The position numbers and the translations under genes are program-made. The notes below the pieces were generated by a model. It was given only the letters and a program-made list of their open reading frames with translations. It had not been told where the DNA came from and did not search any database. From NCBI GenBank assembly GCA_964462515.1, contig CAYWXK010000022.1:3557-67556 (forward strand): a stretch of DNA of 64,000 nt. Direction: 5' to 3'. Source of the stretch: CAYWXK01 sp964462515. GTDB lineage: Bacteria; Planctomycetota; Phycisphaerae; Sedimentisphaerales; Anaerobacaceae. This document shows, piece after piece, positions 1 through 8,992 of this stretch (position 1 is the first letter of the stretch; each line of letters begins with the position of its first letter).

Positions 1-2
1 CA

Positions 3-1802
3 GATGCGCTGCGGCCTGGTGGGGGGCGTGGGCCTGCGCTTTTGGTAAATGATTGGCCTCGCGACCGTTTCATTGATGTTTTCCAGAGCGACCCGGGGAA
101 TCTTTTATCAGCTATCAAGTTTGAAGGCAATGCCAGTTGTGTAGTGGCTGATTTTACCGGTGATGGAAGGTGCGATATATTTTTAGCCCCTATTGGGGAT
201 AAGCCGATGCTCATTGAAAACAGAACTGCTGGCGGGCACTGGATTCAAATTGACCTTGCGGGGACTCGCGAAGCGGATGGGAAATCCCGCTCGAATAACT
301 CGGCGATAGGGGCTCGTGTGGAGATTAAGACCGGTAACGTTTCTCAACAATATGTGGTAAGTGTGCCATCGGGGCTGGCGGCGATGCCCCCTTATCGGAT
401 TCACGCCGGCTTAGCTGACAACACCAAGGTGGAGTGGCTGCGGATAATTTGGCCTGATGCTGTGTTGCAGGCGGAACTGGAGATTCCTGCTGACCAAACG
501 ATAACTATTGCTGAGCTGCAGCGAAAGACTTCTTCGTGCCCACATCTTTTTGGCTGGAATGGCTCTCATTTTGAGTTCGTATCTGACTTTGGCGGTATGG
601 GAGGAATCGGATACCTTCTTGCACCGGGAGTGTATTCTAAACCAGATCCAACAGAGTATGTGCCTGTTCCTAATCTTCAGCCGCTTGAAGGGGAATATGT
701 GCTGCAGATACTCGAACCTATTGAGGAGGCTGTTTATGTTGACCAGGTGAAACTGATTGCGGTGGACCATCCTGTGGGGACAGAGGTTTGGCCGAATGAG
801 ATGATGGCTGTTAATGCGCCTCCGCCGGCTTTTGAACTTTTCTGTTTCAAAGACTCGATTGAGCCGATACGTGCCATCGACCATCGCGGCGTCGATGTTA
901 CTGAAGCAATAACAAAAATCGACCGGAATTATGCCGGGGCGACAAATCCGGACCGCCGATGGACGGGCTTTGCAGAGGAGCATCTTGTTGAGCTTGATTT
1001 TGGCGAACGCCTTAGAGCGGTGTTGCCTGAATCACGGCTGGTGCTTTTTCTTTATGGGTGGGTTGAGTATCCTTATTCTTCGACAAACTTTGCTGCCAGC
1101 CAGGCCAAACTGCAGTTGAAAGCTCCCAGCATTTGTGTTTTTCGTGATGGAGAGTGGATAGAGGTTTTTGATGAGGTTGGCTATCCGGGTGGTATCCAGC
1201 ATATGATGACACTCGATGTAACAGGCAAGATTTTGCCCGGCGACAAGCAGATACGAATAAGCAGCAATATGGAACTCTACTGGGACCGGATATTCGTTGC
1301 GGCTGTTGAAAGTCATATACCGCTTAGTGTTCGAGAGGCGTCGGTCAAGTCGGCAGACCTTCATTTTCTTGGATTTCCACGTGAATACTCGCCGGATGGA
1401 CGGCATCCGAGGCTTTATGATTATGATAGCGTCGATAGAGCTGTCCCCTGGAAGAGCCTGACCGGCGACTACACGCGCTATGGCGAAGTCGGGGAGCTTC
1501 TTGAGGCTGCCGATGATTGCTACGTAATTATGGGGCGGGGAGATGAGCTTACTGTGCGTTTTGCCGCAGAGACTTTCGGTCCAGTGCCACAAGGATACCG
1601 ACGTTCGTTCATATTAAAAACGGACAGCTTCTGTAAGGATATGGACCTATACTCGGCATATCCGGATACTGTGGAGCCGCTGCCATTTCATTCTATGAGC
1701 GGCTATCCATACAGGACTGACGAAAGGTATCCTGACGATGAAAAACAACACGAATATCGAAGACGGTTCAATACCAGGCGGGTACAAGAAAACGCTGACT
1801 AA
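3..1802 (+). CDS. CRTAC1-family secreted protein, C-terminal part (5' end outside window)
   Basis: The frame is open to the left edge, so this is the 3' part of a longer gene; the first available start is only a TTG at 42 and is probably not real. The visible part opens with one FG-GAP/VCBS calcium-type repeat (GDGRCDIFLAP) followed by an ASPIC/UnbV domain (core SAIGARVEIKTG) ending near residue 165. After it come about 420 residues, starting at CPHLFGWNG, that I do not recognise as a named domain; they look like beta-rich extracellular modules. Family knowledge: ASPIC/UnbV proteins are secreted and of uncertain function. The TPR and haem/TPR genes downstream and another CRTAC1 gene at 5929 suggest one functional block. 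Family assignment is fairly sure, function is not. Confidence 0.8.
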   Translation, partial: DALRPGGGRGPALLVNDWPRDRFIDVFQSDPGNLLSAIKFEGNASCVVADFTGDGRCDIFLAPIGDKPMLIENRTAGGHWIQIDLAGTREADGKSRSNNSAIGARVEIKTGNVSQQYVVSVPSGLAAMPPYRIHAGLADNTKVEWLRIIWPDAVLQAELEIPADQTITIAELQRKTSSCPHLFGWNGSHFEFVSDFGGMGGIGYLLAPGVYSKPDPTEYVPVPNLQPLEGEYVLQILEPIEEAVYVDQVKLIAVDHPVGTEVWPNEMMAVNAPPPAFELFCFKDSIEPIRAIDHRGVDVTEAITKIDRNYAGATNPDRRWTGFAEEHLVELDFGERLRAVLPESRLVLFLYGWVEYPYSSTNFAASQAKLQLKAPSICVFRDGEWIEVFDEVGYPGGIQHMMTLDVTGKILPGDKQIRISSNMELYWDRIFVAAVESHIPLSVREASVKSADLHFLGFPREYSPDGRHPRLYDYDSVDRAVPWKSLTGDYTRYGEVGELLEAADDCYVIMGRGDELTVRFAAETFGPVPQGYRRSFILKTDSFCKDMDLYSAYPDTVEPLPFHSMSGYPYRTDERYPDDEKQHEYRRRFNTRRVQENAD

Positions 1803-1857
1803 ATATGTGTGAAGAATTTTTTGCACTGCCCATAATATTTGTTCGGGTATAGTCGAG

Positions 1858-1886
1858 TTGTGTATAAAAGGTTTTTTTGGTATAAT
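1858..1886 (+). promoter_or_regulatory. Sigma70-like promoter for the TPR gene
   Basis: TTGTGT (1858-1863), a 17-base spacer and a perfect TATAAT (1881-1886) lie 115 bases before the ATG at 2001. The leader between them contains an imperfect direct repeat of GAATGTAGAA. The match is by eye only. Confidence 0.5.
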
Positions 1887-2000
1887 TGACCTTATAGCAG
1901 ATTGTTGTAATCCAGCGTTTGACATATTTTCAACAGAATCGAAGAATGTAGAATCCAGAATGTAGAAAAAATCACAAACTAAAATTACGAGTCAGGAATT

Positions 2001-3419
2001 ATGAGCTACAAATCACAAACCATCGGTCGTGCCAGAGCGTTGTATTCTGGTTGTAATGGAATGATTGTCTGGTTGGCTGTTGTCAGCTTTTTCTGTGGAG
2101 GTTCTTTGGTGCTGGCGGCTGGAGAGGCACAAAAGGCCAAACCATCCTCCAAGCCTACAACACAACAAAGACCCCCAATACAGGTTACACCCGCCAAAGG
2201 GGTACAAGGCCCTCTTGAACAAGAAGCTGCCGGTCTGAAGAAAGAAGAAATAGAACTTGCCAAGAAACTAATGCTGGAGTTTCCCGACAGCAATGAGCCG
2301 ATTGTATTGATGGGCAACATTCAGGTAAGACACGGCAATACCGCTGAGGGTCTGGAGCTGTGGAAGAAAGGATTACAGTTGAATCCACAACAACCAAATG
2401 TGTATAACGGGATGGCGTGGGTTGCGATGTCTAAGGGCCAATACCAGGAAGCCATCAATCACTGGCAAAAGGCACTACAGATACAACCAAAAATGCCAGG
2501 TGCGCATGTTGGTATCGCCCGGGCACTGATGGCGTTGGGCAAGCAGGTCGAGGCAATTGTGGAATTAGAGGAGGAAATCAAGATTTCGCCGAAGTCCGGT
2601 TTTAGTTTTTATCTGCTTGGACAGCAATACCTGCAGCAGAAGGACTACGACAAGGCTAAAACGAACTACGAAGCAACCATAGCTGTTGAGCCTAACAATA
2701 CCAATGCTTATTATGGTCTTTACACTGTTTATACAAGGCTCAATCAACCCAAGAAGGCGGAACAGTTCCTGGCCGGCTTCAAGAAACTAAAGGCCGAAGA
2801 TATGAAGGTCCTCAAGGACCGCAATGATGCATATAGTGACCTTGTAACTGTGCGGAAGGGTGCAGCGGAAACGTATGTAACTGCCGGGCGGCTTTATATG
2901 GAACGCGGAAGATTGCAAGAGGCCGAGGCACTTCTTTTAAGAGCGATAGTAATTGACCCGAATGATACAGAGTGTCTTGAATGGCTTGTTACCTTGTATC
3001 AGACTACAAATCGAGTTATGGATGCTATCCAGATATGTAAAAAGATAATTAAGCTTGAACCTGATGATCCGGTTGCTTATCTGAATATGGGACTTCTTTA
3101 TAGCCGGCTGCAAAAGACCGTTGATGCTGAAGAATCTTTAGTTAAAGCTATTAAGCTGGCGCCTGAAAAATCAGATGGTTATCGCGAGCTTGCGTTAGCT
3201 TATCTTAAGTCGGATATAAAACTTCAGGAGGCAAAGAAGCTCGCCGAGCATGCTGTAAAGCTGGAGCCAACGGCGGTCAACTATATGGCATTAAGCCGGG
3301 CCTGTGATAAAAATGGGGACATTGCCGGTGCGATATCAGCCGCTAAGCGAGCTGTGGAGCTGGAGCCGTCCAATCCAATATATCAGCAGATATATCAGGC
3401 GCTTCAGAAAAGAAAATGA
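2001..3419 (+). CDS. Secreted tetratricopeptide repeat protein
   Basis: 472 residues. A hydrophobic stretch at about 21-40 followed by LAAGEAQ reads as a signal peptide; a Pro/Gln-rich linker follows. From about residue 75 to the end it is built of TPR units (typical pattern NAYYGLYTVYTRLNQPKKAEQF), about ten repeats. TPR arrays are protein-binding scaffolds; no catalytic motif is visible. The stop lies 21 bases before the next gene, which also ends in TPRs, so they are probably co-transcribed. The Shine-Dalgarno-like AGGA is very close to the ATG, so the start is likely but not certain. The specific partner is unknown. Confidence 0.85.
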   Translation: MSYKSQTIGRARALYSGCNGMIVWLAVVSFFCGGSLVLAAGEAQKAKPSSKPTTQQRPPIQVTPAKGVQGPLEQEAAGLKKEEIELAKKLMLEFPDSNEPIVLMGNIQVRHGNTAEGLELWKKGLQLNPQQPNVYNGMAWVAMSKGQYQEAINHWQKALQIQPKMPGAHVGIARALMALGKQVEAIVELEEEIKISPKSGFSFYLLGQQYLQQKDYDKAKTNYEATIAVEPNNTNAYYGLYTVYTRLNQPKKAEQFLAGFKKLKAEDMKVLKDRNDAYSDLVTVRKGAAETYVTAGRLYMERGRLQEAEALLLRAIVIDPNDTECLEWLVTLYQTTNRVMDAIQICKKIIKLEPDDPVAYLNMGLLYSRLQKTVDAEESLVKAIKLAPEKSDGYRELALAYLKSDIKLQEAKKLAEHAVKLEPTAVNYMALSRACDKNGDIAGAISAAKRAVELEPSNPIYQQIYQALQKRK

Positions 3420-3440
3420 TGCTTCGGCCCAAGAAGCACT

Positions 3441-5912
3441 ATGCGCAAACCGATTAAGCGACTTGTCATACTGAGCATTAGCATTGTGGCTGCAACTTTC
3501 GTTGTGGTTACATTTATTGCCTTCCATAGGCGCGCCCAGCAGATAAAAGACATATCGGCAGTTTATAGAGATGATGTTGAGCTCAGCGGGTTGACTATTG
3601 AATATCCCTCCGACGGAACGCTATTCCCCCCAGAAATTGCCCCTCCTACACTTCGCTGGAAGGACGATAATCCGACAAGGCTGCCGAAGTGCGATACCTA
3701 TTTTATCACGTTGAAATTTCAGGACGATGGGGGACGTTTGAATTTTCTCACCCATAATCGGCAGTGGACGCCCCAGCCAAAACAATGGGAGGAAATAAAA
3801 AAGCGCTCTCTGGAAAAACAGGCACAGGTTACCATTCTGGGCCTCAATCACTCCAACCTACAACAGATTCTTTCTGGAGTGCGAATCTCAATTAAAACGT
3901 CAAAGGACCCGGTGGGCGCACCTTTGTTCTACCGTGAAGTGAACCTGCCTTTTGTTAACGCTGTTAAAGACCCTACTCGCATCCGGTGGCGTTTTGGGTC
4001 GATTTCTTCGCCGAAGCAGCCGCCGATTATCCTTAAAAATTTGCCGGTCTGTGGAAACTGTCACTCATTCTCCGCCGATGGTCAAACCCTCGCAATGGAT
4101 ATCGATTATGCCAGCGACAAAGGCTCGTATGTTATTGCACAAGTCGCAGAGCAAATGGTTCTGGCTACCCGCGATATTATAACCTGGAGCGATTACAGAA
4201 AAGATGATGAGGAGCCGACCTTCGGCCTGCTTTCCCAAATCTCTCCGGATGGCAGGTTCGTGGTCAGCACCGTAAAAGATGAATCGGTCTTCGTTCCAAT
4301 GCCGGCTCTGGAATTCTCGCAATTATTTTTCCCGTTTAAGGGCATTCTCTGTATATATGACAGGCAAACAGGAACTTTTCAGTCTTTGCCAGGTGCAGAT
4401 GACCCTGAATTCGTCCAGAGCAATCCTGCCTGGAGTCCTGACGGCAAATACATCGTCTTTGCCAGAAGTAAAGCATATAAGCTTAAAAACATTAAAGGCC
4501 CTCGCAAAATCCTGCTGGACCCCGAGGAATGCAAGGAATTCGTCAAAGACGGAAAGCCCTTTCTGTTTGACTTATACAGAATTCCGTTCAACGACGGCAA
4601 AGGCGGCACGCCCGAGCCGCTTAAGGGGGCTTCAAACAACGGTATGAGCAACTTCTTTGCCAGATACTCGCCGGATGGTCGCTGGATTGTGTTCTGCAAG
4701 GCTAAAAATTATATGCTGCTCCAGGCCGACAGCGAACTTTACATCATACCAGCCGAAGGAGGCCAGGCCAGAAAACTACAATGCAACACGAGCCGTATGA
4801 ACTCCTGGCACAGTTGGTCGCCGAACGGCAAATGGCTGGTTTTCTCCTCGAAAGCCAATTCGGCCTACACACAGCTTTTCCTCACCCACATCGATGAACA
4901 AGGAAATAGCACGCCCCCTGTTGTATTGTCTCAATTTACCTCACCTGACCGAGCAGCAAACATACCGGAGTTTGTCAATGCCAAACCAACAGCAATTAAA
5001 AAAATCCGCGAACAATTCGTAGATGATGTCTCTTATTTGAGAGCCGCGAGAGAGTTTTTCAAAGCCAAAGATTTTGACGGTGCAGAGAAGCAATGCCGAA
5101 AGGCGTTGAAGCTGAACCCGAAGAACACAGAAGTGCTCGGCACTCTCAGCATAACGTTGCTTCACCAGGGGAAGTTGGATGAAGCAATTAGATGCTGGAC
5201 AGAGGTAATACGCCTTGAACCCAACAATATTGACGCGCACAACAACCTTGGCTTAGCGATGTTTCGCCAAGGGAATTTCGATGAGGCAATAAAGCACTGG
5301 TTGGAAGTCGTGCGGTTTAAACCGGACCACGTTGAAGCGCTCAGCAACCTGGGTTCCGTCTTATTCGAGAAAGGGATGCTCAAGGAGGCTACAGATTACT
5401 TATTCAAGGCTTTACGCCTTGACCCAAACAATAGCGATGCACATTATAACCTCGGTCAAGCCCTGTTACGTCAGGGAAAGCCCGACGAGGCAATCAGGCA
5501 TTTGTCGGTGGTTGTGCGGCTTAAACCGGATGACGCCGAAGCACGCTACACTCTCGGAATGGCATTGGTTGGCCAAGGAAAGACCGATGAAGCCATTAAG
5601 CATTTGTCAGAGGTGATACGCCTTAATCCTAAAAACACAGATGCATATTATAACATCGGTGTGGCACTGGCTAACCAGGGAAAGCTCAATGAAGCCATTA
5701 AGTGTTGGTTAGAGGTGGTGCGACTTAACCCTAAAAACATAGATGCGCCGGTAAATTTAGCAAAAAGCTATGCCAAAATAGGCCAGCTCAATGAAGCTAT
5801 TTTGTTTGCAGAGAAAGCACTCGCACTCGCTCGTGCCACCGGAGACAAACGGCTCGCACAGGAAATCCAGCAACGAATTGAACTTTACAAAGCAGAAATA
5901 AAGCAGAAATAA
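3441..5912 (+). CDS. Membrane-anchored PD40 beta-propeller with one CxxCH haem motif and C-terminal TPRs
   Basis: 823 residues. A basic N-terminus and one transmembrane segment (about 8-27) place the rest outside the cytoplasmic membrane. A single c-type haem motif, CGNCH, is at 204-208, just before TolB/PD40-type propeller blades (repeated motifs such as SPDGRFVV, SPDGKYIVF, SPDGRWIVF and SPNGKWLVF, about 230-500). Residues about 530-815 are seven or so TPR units. The combination suggests a periplasmic scaffold that may carry a covalently attached haem; haem attachment is inferred from the motif alone. It sits between a TPR gene and a CRTAC1 gene with gaps of about 20 bases, consistent with one operon. 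The opposing operon holds an HzsA-related protein with the same propeller type. Confidence 0.8.
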   Translation: MRKPIKRLVILSISIVAATFVVVTFIAFHRRAQQIKDISAVYRDDVELSGLTIEYPSDGTLFPPEIAPPTLRWKDDNPTRLPKCDTYFITLKFQDDGGRLNFLTHNRQWTPQPKQWEEIKKRSLEKQAQVTILGLNHSNLQQILSGVRISIKTSKDPVGAPLFYREVNLPFVNAVKDPTRIRWRFGSISSPKQPPIILKNLPVCGNCHSFSADGQTLAMDIDYASDKGSYVIAQVAEQMVLATRDIITWSDYRKDDEEPTFGLLSQISPDGRFVVSTVKDESVFVPMPALEFSQLFFPFKGILCIYDRQTGTFQSLPGADDPEFVQSNPAWSPDGKYIVFARSKAYKLKNIKGPRKILLDPEECKEFVKDGKPFLFDLYRIPFNDGKGGTPEPLKGASNNGMSNFFARYSPDGRWIVFCKAKNYMLLQADSELYIIPAEGGQARKLQCNTSRMNSWHSWSPNGKWLVFSSKANSAYTQLFLTHIDEQGNSTPPVVLSQFTSPDRAANIPEFVNAKPTAIKKIREQFVDDVSYLRAAREFFKAKDFDGAEKQCRKALKLNPKNTEVLGTLSITLLHQGKLDEAIRCWTEVIRLEPNNIDAHNNLGLAMFRQGNFDEAIKHWLEVVRFKPDHVEALSNLGSVLFEKGMLKEATDYLFKALRLDPNNSDAHYNLGQALLRQGKPDEAIRHLSVVVRLKPDDAEARYTLGMALVGQGKTDEAIKHLSEVIRLNPKNTDAYYNIGVALANQGKLNEAIKCWLEVVRLNPKNIDAPVNLAKSYAKIGQLNEAILFAEKALALARATGDKRLAQEIQQRIELYKAEIKQK

Positions 5913-5928
5913 AAATTTAATCAATCTT

Positions 5929-7650
5929 ATGATAAAGCCCGAACAACCACCACTCACTGCACGCCACTCACTATTGGTTAATGGGCTTGGCCATGCCTTA
6001 CGGCATTGGTTAGTATGCCTGCTGGTTATTTTGCCGGGTGTGCGCACGGACGGTAATATAATTTTGACCGATGTTACTAAACAGACCGGGATAACGTTTG
6101 TGCACACTGACGGCAGCTGCGGAAATCGTTTCATAATGGAGACAGTTACGGCAGGGCTGGCACTCTTCGACTACGATAATGACGGTGATATCGATATTTA
6201 TTTTGTCAATGGTGCCCCGCTTAAAGGCACAGTTTGTAAAACGCCGCCAAAGAATGCTCTTTACCGTAACGACGGCGGATGGAAGTTCACTGACGTAACG
6301 GAACAGGCCGGCGTGGGTGATACAGGATACGGCCTGGGCGTGGCTGTCGGCGATTACGATAATGACGGGGACCAGGACATCTACCTGAATAATTTTGGGC
6401 AGAATGTTCTTTACCGCAATAACGGTGACGGAACCTTCACTGACGTTACCAAGCAGGCGGGTGTTGAAGATAGCTCACCACACATAGGGGCAGGTGCTTG
6501 TTTTTTTGATATGGATAAAGACGGGGACCTGGACCTTTTTGTTTCCCACTATCTTGAGTTCTCTTATGACAAGCATGTCACCACGACTACTATGGGGATA
6601 CCGGTTTATGCGAATCCACGTTTTTATCGGCCGGTGGTGAATGTTCTATATCGCAACAACGGCGATGGGACATTCACAGACGTCAGTTTAGAATCCAGGA
6701 TTGGCCAGCACGCCGGATATGGTATGGGGACAGTATGTGCCGACTACGATAATGATGGCGACACGGATATATTTGTCGCAAACGATGTAAGCGAGAATTT
6801 CCTTTTCAAAAATGATGGCAAAGGTAAATTCGAGGAAGTAGGAGTCGAAACCGGCTTTGCCTATGACGGGCAAGGCGATGAGCAGGGAAGTATGGGTGTG
6901 GACTGTGGGGACTATGACAACGATGGATGGCTGGATTTTTATGTAACCAGTTACCAGCACCAGTTGGCCACACTCTACAGAAACATGGAGGGCGATGCGT
7001 TTGAAGACGTTACACTGGCAACGGGTGCGGGGGCCGGAACCCTTCAACACGTAACGTGGGGATGTAGCTTTGTTGATTTTGATAATGATGGAGACCGTGA
7101 CATATTTGTTGCCTGCGGACACCTGCAGGATAATGTTGAGCTTTATGATGATACAACCAGTTATTATGCGCAAAACATACTGCTAATGAACACCGGTGAC
7201 GGAAAATTCGTCGATGTTTCTGCAACCAGCGGGGACGGTATGAAGGTAAAGTTGAGCAGCAGAGGGGCCGGCTTTGATGACCTGGACAACGATGGGGATG
7301 TGGATGTGGTTATCACCAACTCCCGCAGGGAACCTACCATTTTAAGAAATGATTCACCCTCAAAAGGTCACTGGCTGCAGGTGCGTTTGAAAGGTATTAA
7401 AACCAATCGTGATGGCGTGGGCGCACGAGTCAAGGTAACCGCAGGGAACTTATTGCTTGTAGATGAGGTTCACAGCGGGCGAGGTTATCAAAGCCACTAT
7501 GGAAGTCGGCTTTACTTCGGACTTGGTAGCCGGACGAAGGTTGACCGTATCGAAGTCCGCTGGATTGGCGGCGGTGTCGATGTCTTTGAGAATATCGCAG
7601 TTGACCGGCTTGTTACCATCACTGAAGGCAGTTCAAAAAAAGGTGTGTGA
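5929..7650 (+). CDS. CRTAC1-family protein: seven FG-GAP calcium repeats plus ASPIC/UnbV domain
   Basis: 573 residues. A hydrophobic stretch around residues 25-40 is likely part of a signal peptide. Seven calcium-loop FG-GAP/VCBS motifs follow, of the form DYDNDGDxDIY, and the C-terminus is an ASPIC/UnbV domain (GVGARVKVTAG ... RVYFGLG-type ending). The architecture is that of the animal CRTAC1 relatives common in planctomycetes: an integrin-alpha-like secreted propeller with unknown ligand. It starts 16 bases after the haem/TPR gene. Its last 139 bases are overlapped on the other strand by the end of a periplasmic binding protein gene, so the two operons converge here. A second, divergent copy of this architecture lies at 14615-16246. 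Confidence 0.88.
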   Translation: MIKPEQPPLTARHSLLVNGLGHALRHWLVCLLVILPGVRTDGNIILTDVTKQTGITFVHTDGSCGNRFIMETVTAGLALFDYDNDGDIDIYFVNGAPLKGTVCKTPPKNALYRNDGGWKFTDVTEQAGVGDTGYGLGVAVGDYDNDGDQDIYLNNFGQNVLYRNNGDGTFTDVTKQAGVEDSSPHIGAGACFFDMDKDGDLDLFVSHYLEFSYDKHVTTTTMGIPVYANPRFYRPVVNVLYRNNGDGTFTDVSLESRIGQHAGYGMGTVCADYDNDGDTDIFVANDVSENFLFKNDGKGKFEEVGVETGFAYDGQGDEQGSMGVDCGDYDNDGWLDFYVTSYQHQLATLYRNMEGDAFEDVTLATGAGAGTLQHVTWGCSFVDFDNDGDRDIFVACGHLQDNVELYDDTTSYYAQNILLMNTGDGKFVDVSATSGDGMKVKLSSRGAGFDDLDNDGDVDVVITNSRREPTILRNDSPSKGHWLQVRLKGIKTNRDGVGARVKVTAGNLLLVDEVHSGRGYQSHYGSRLYFGLGSRTKVDRIEVRWIGGGVDVFENIAVDRLVTITEGSSKKGV

Positions 7651-8882
7651 AATTCTAACGGCTCTATCTGGATAAATGGTTGAATGCAGCCATTTTTTAT
7701 TGTGCCGAGTCCCACCGGTCGGCAGTTGCTGCCAAGCCCATCCCAATTTATGCTTCCTGTTACACCTTCATAGGGCGAAAGGTTTCTGACCGCATCGCGG
7801 ATGCGTGCTCGATTGAGGCCAGCCTGCCGTATGGCTGCGATTAACAAATTGACCGCATCATAACTATATGCGGCTGTATAGTCAGGTATATTTGCAAACC
7901 GCTCAGTGAATTTCCTTTCGAAATCATCATCTGTACCCACGGGCAGGGACCAGTAGAGTAGTGGGAATATCACTCCTTCTGTTGCTTTTGCTGCCTCTTC
8001 ACAAAAGGACCTTCGGCCCATAAATGGCCCGCCGAAGATTGAGCCAGTGAATCCTTTTTCTCGAATGGTAGCTACGATTTGGGCGCTTTGTTGTGAGCCA
8101 GCGATTAGCACCAAGACATTTGGCGTTATACTTATGATTGTGTTTACAAGCCCGTTAAAATCTTTTTGCGCCGGGTTAAATTCGAACTTGTTTGCCGGTG
8201 AGATTTGATAAGGGATAAGGGATTTGAGAAGCTCGACCGTGAATAGATGAGAGTCGTGGTCGGTGGCAGATACGAGAATAATTTTCGATTTGCGATTCCG
8301 TTGTTGCGTACGAGGACAGGTTGAGATTTGCGATTCATCCGTATTTATCAAGACTGCCTGGCTGATGGCGTTGGCCAGTGCTGGGGCTTGAATGTGGTCA
8401 GCCGGTGCGCAGGAGAACATCCAGGGCACATTGGCAAGATTTATGCTCTTATCGCTACTTACCGGATTAATCAGAGTCAGACGGACCTTTGTAACTACCT
8501 GCTCAGCCAGGTGCGTAGAAGGGCCGTCGATACCTCCAATGATGGCCCAGACTTTGTCAACGTAGGCCATTCGGACCACGTGGGCTGCGCCGGCAGTCCA
8601 GGGGCTGTCCGACCAGGCGGGAACGAGCCGAAACGGCAACCCATTGTAACCGCCTGCCTTATTAGCTTGTTCTATAGCCATCTGTGCTGCGCACCACATA
8701 TCGCCAGCATTAGGGCCGAAGTAGCCAATCATGACTTCGTTGACGTCGGTTCGAGGAGGCTGGTCACGGCCCGGGCCAACATAATCTGTGTAGCGAGAGC
8801 GGAACTGGTATGGCGTCAGCCATCCCTGACTGGATTTGGCAGCATAGGTCGCTTGAAGGGGGAAAATTAGATTGGCCACCAA
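7512..8882 (-). CDS. Periplasmic ligand-binding protein, branched-chain amino-acid-receptor type (Peripla_BP_6), irregular ends
   Basis: About 456 residues with the fold of LivK-type receptors: an N-lobe start (VMIGYFGPNAG), AIEQANKAGGYNG, WAIIGGIDGPSTH, and a C-lobe with YSYDAVNLLIAAI. These proteins bind small ligands for ABC uptake or sensing, but no permease or ATPase gene is in the window. Both ends are odd. No ATG exists; the best starts are TTG at 8882 or GTG at 8879, inside a palindromic repeat, and the upstream in-frame codons still encode a hydrophobic signal-like stretch until a TAA. At the other end about 45 residues after GCIQPFIQIEP run antisense to the CRTAC1 gene, suggesting loss of the original stop. 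It could be a decaying paralogue of the next gene upstream. Confidence 0.75.
   Translation of the reverse strand: MVANLIFPLQATYAAKSSQGWLTPYQFRSRYTDYVGPGRDQPPRTDVNEVMIGYFGPNAGDMWCAAQMAIEQANKAGGYNGLPFRLVPAWSDSPWTAGAAHVVRMAYVDKVWAIIGGIDGPSTHLAEQVVTKVRLTLINPVSSDKSINLANVPWMFSCAPADHIQAPALANAISQAVLINTDESQISTCPRTQQRNRKSKIILVSATDHDSHLFTVELLKSLIPYQISPANKFEFNPAQKDFNGLVNTIISITPNVLVLIAGSQQSAQIVATIREKGFTGSIFGGPFMGRRSFCEEAAKATEGVIFPLLYWSLPVGTDDDFERKFTERFANIPDYTAAYSYDAVNLLIAAIRQAGLNRARIRDAVRNLSPYEGVTGSINWDGLGSNCRPVGLGTIKNGCIQPFIQIEPLEFHTPFFELPSVMVTSRSTAIFSKTSTPPPIQRTSIRSTFVRLPSPK
7674..7698 (+). terminator. Possible rho-independent terminator of the plus-strand operon
   Basis: AAATGGTT and AGCCATTT form an 8-pair stem with one G-U pair, with a 6-base loop, followed by a short T run. 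It lies 24 bases after the stop at 7650, inside the 3' coding end of the opposing gene. Confidence 0.45.
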
Positions 8883-8943
8883 GACACAAAGGCACCCAGT
8901 TTTTTAAATTTATAATTTCTTTGTGACTTCGTGCCTTCGTGGC
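8878..8943. repeat. Imperfect palindrome (CCACCAAGACACAAAG family) at the 5' end of a receptor gene
   Basis: The arm at 8878-8898 and the reverse complement of the arm at 8923-8943 agree at about 17 of 21 positions, around an AT-rich middle. It occupies exactly the place where the start codon and ribosome site of the minus-strand receptor gene should be. No second copy was noticed in this window. Confidence 0.6.
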
Positions 8944-8992
8944 AATTTTTAATTTTTACGTTTTGCATTTTAAGTCTTAAGGCGAACTACAA

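Noticed and set aside
183..983. Long minus-strand ORFs under the first CRTAC1 gene, and similar opposite-strand ORFs under other large genes
   Set aside because: They are antisense shadows without ribosome sites or recognisable domains; the plus-strand protein is clearly real.
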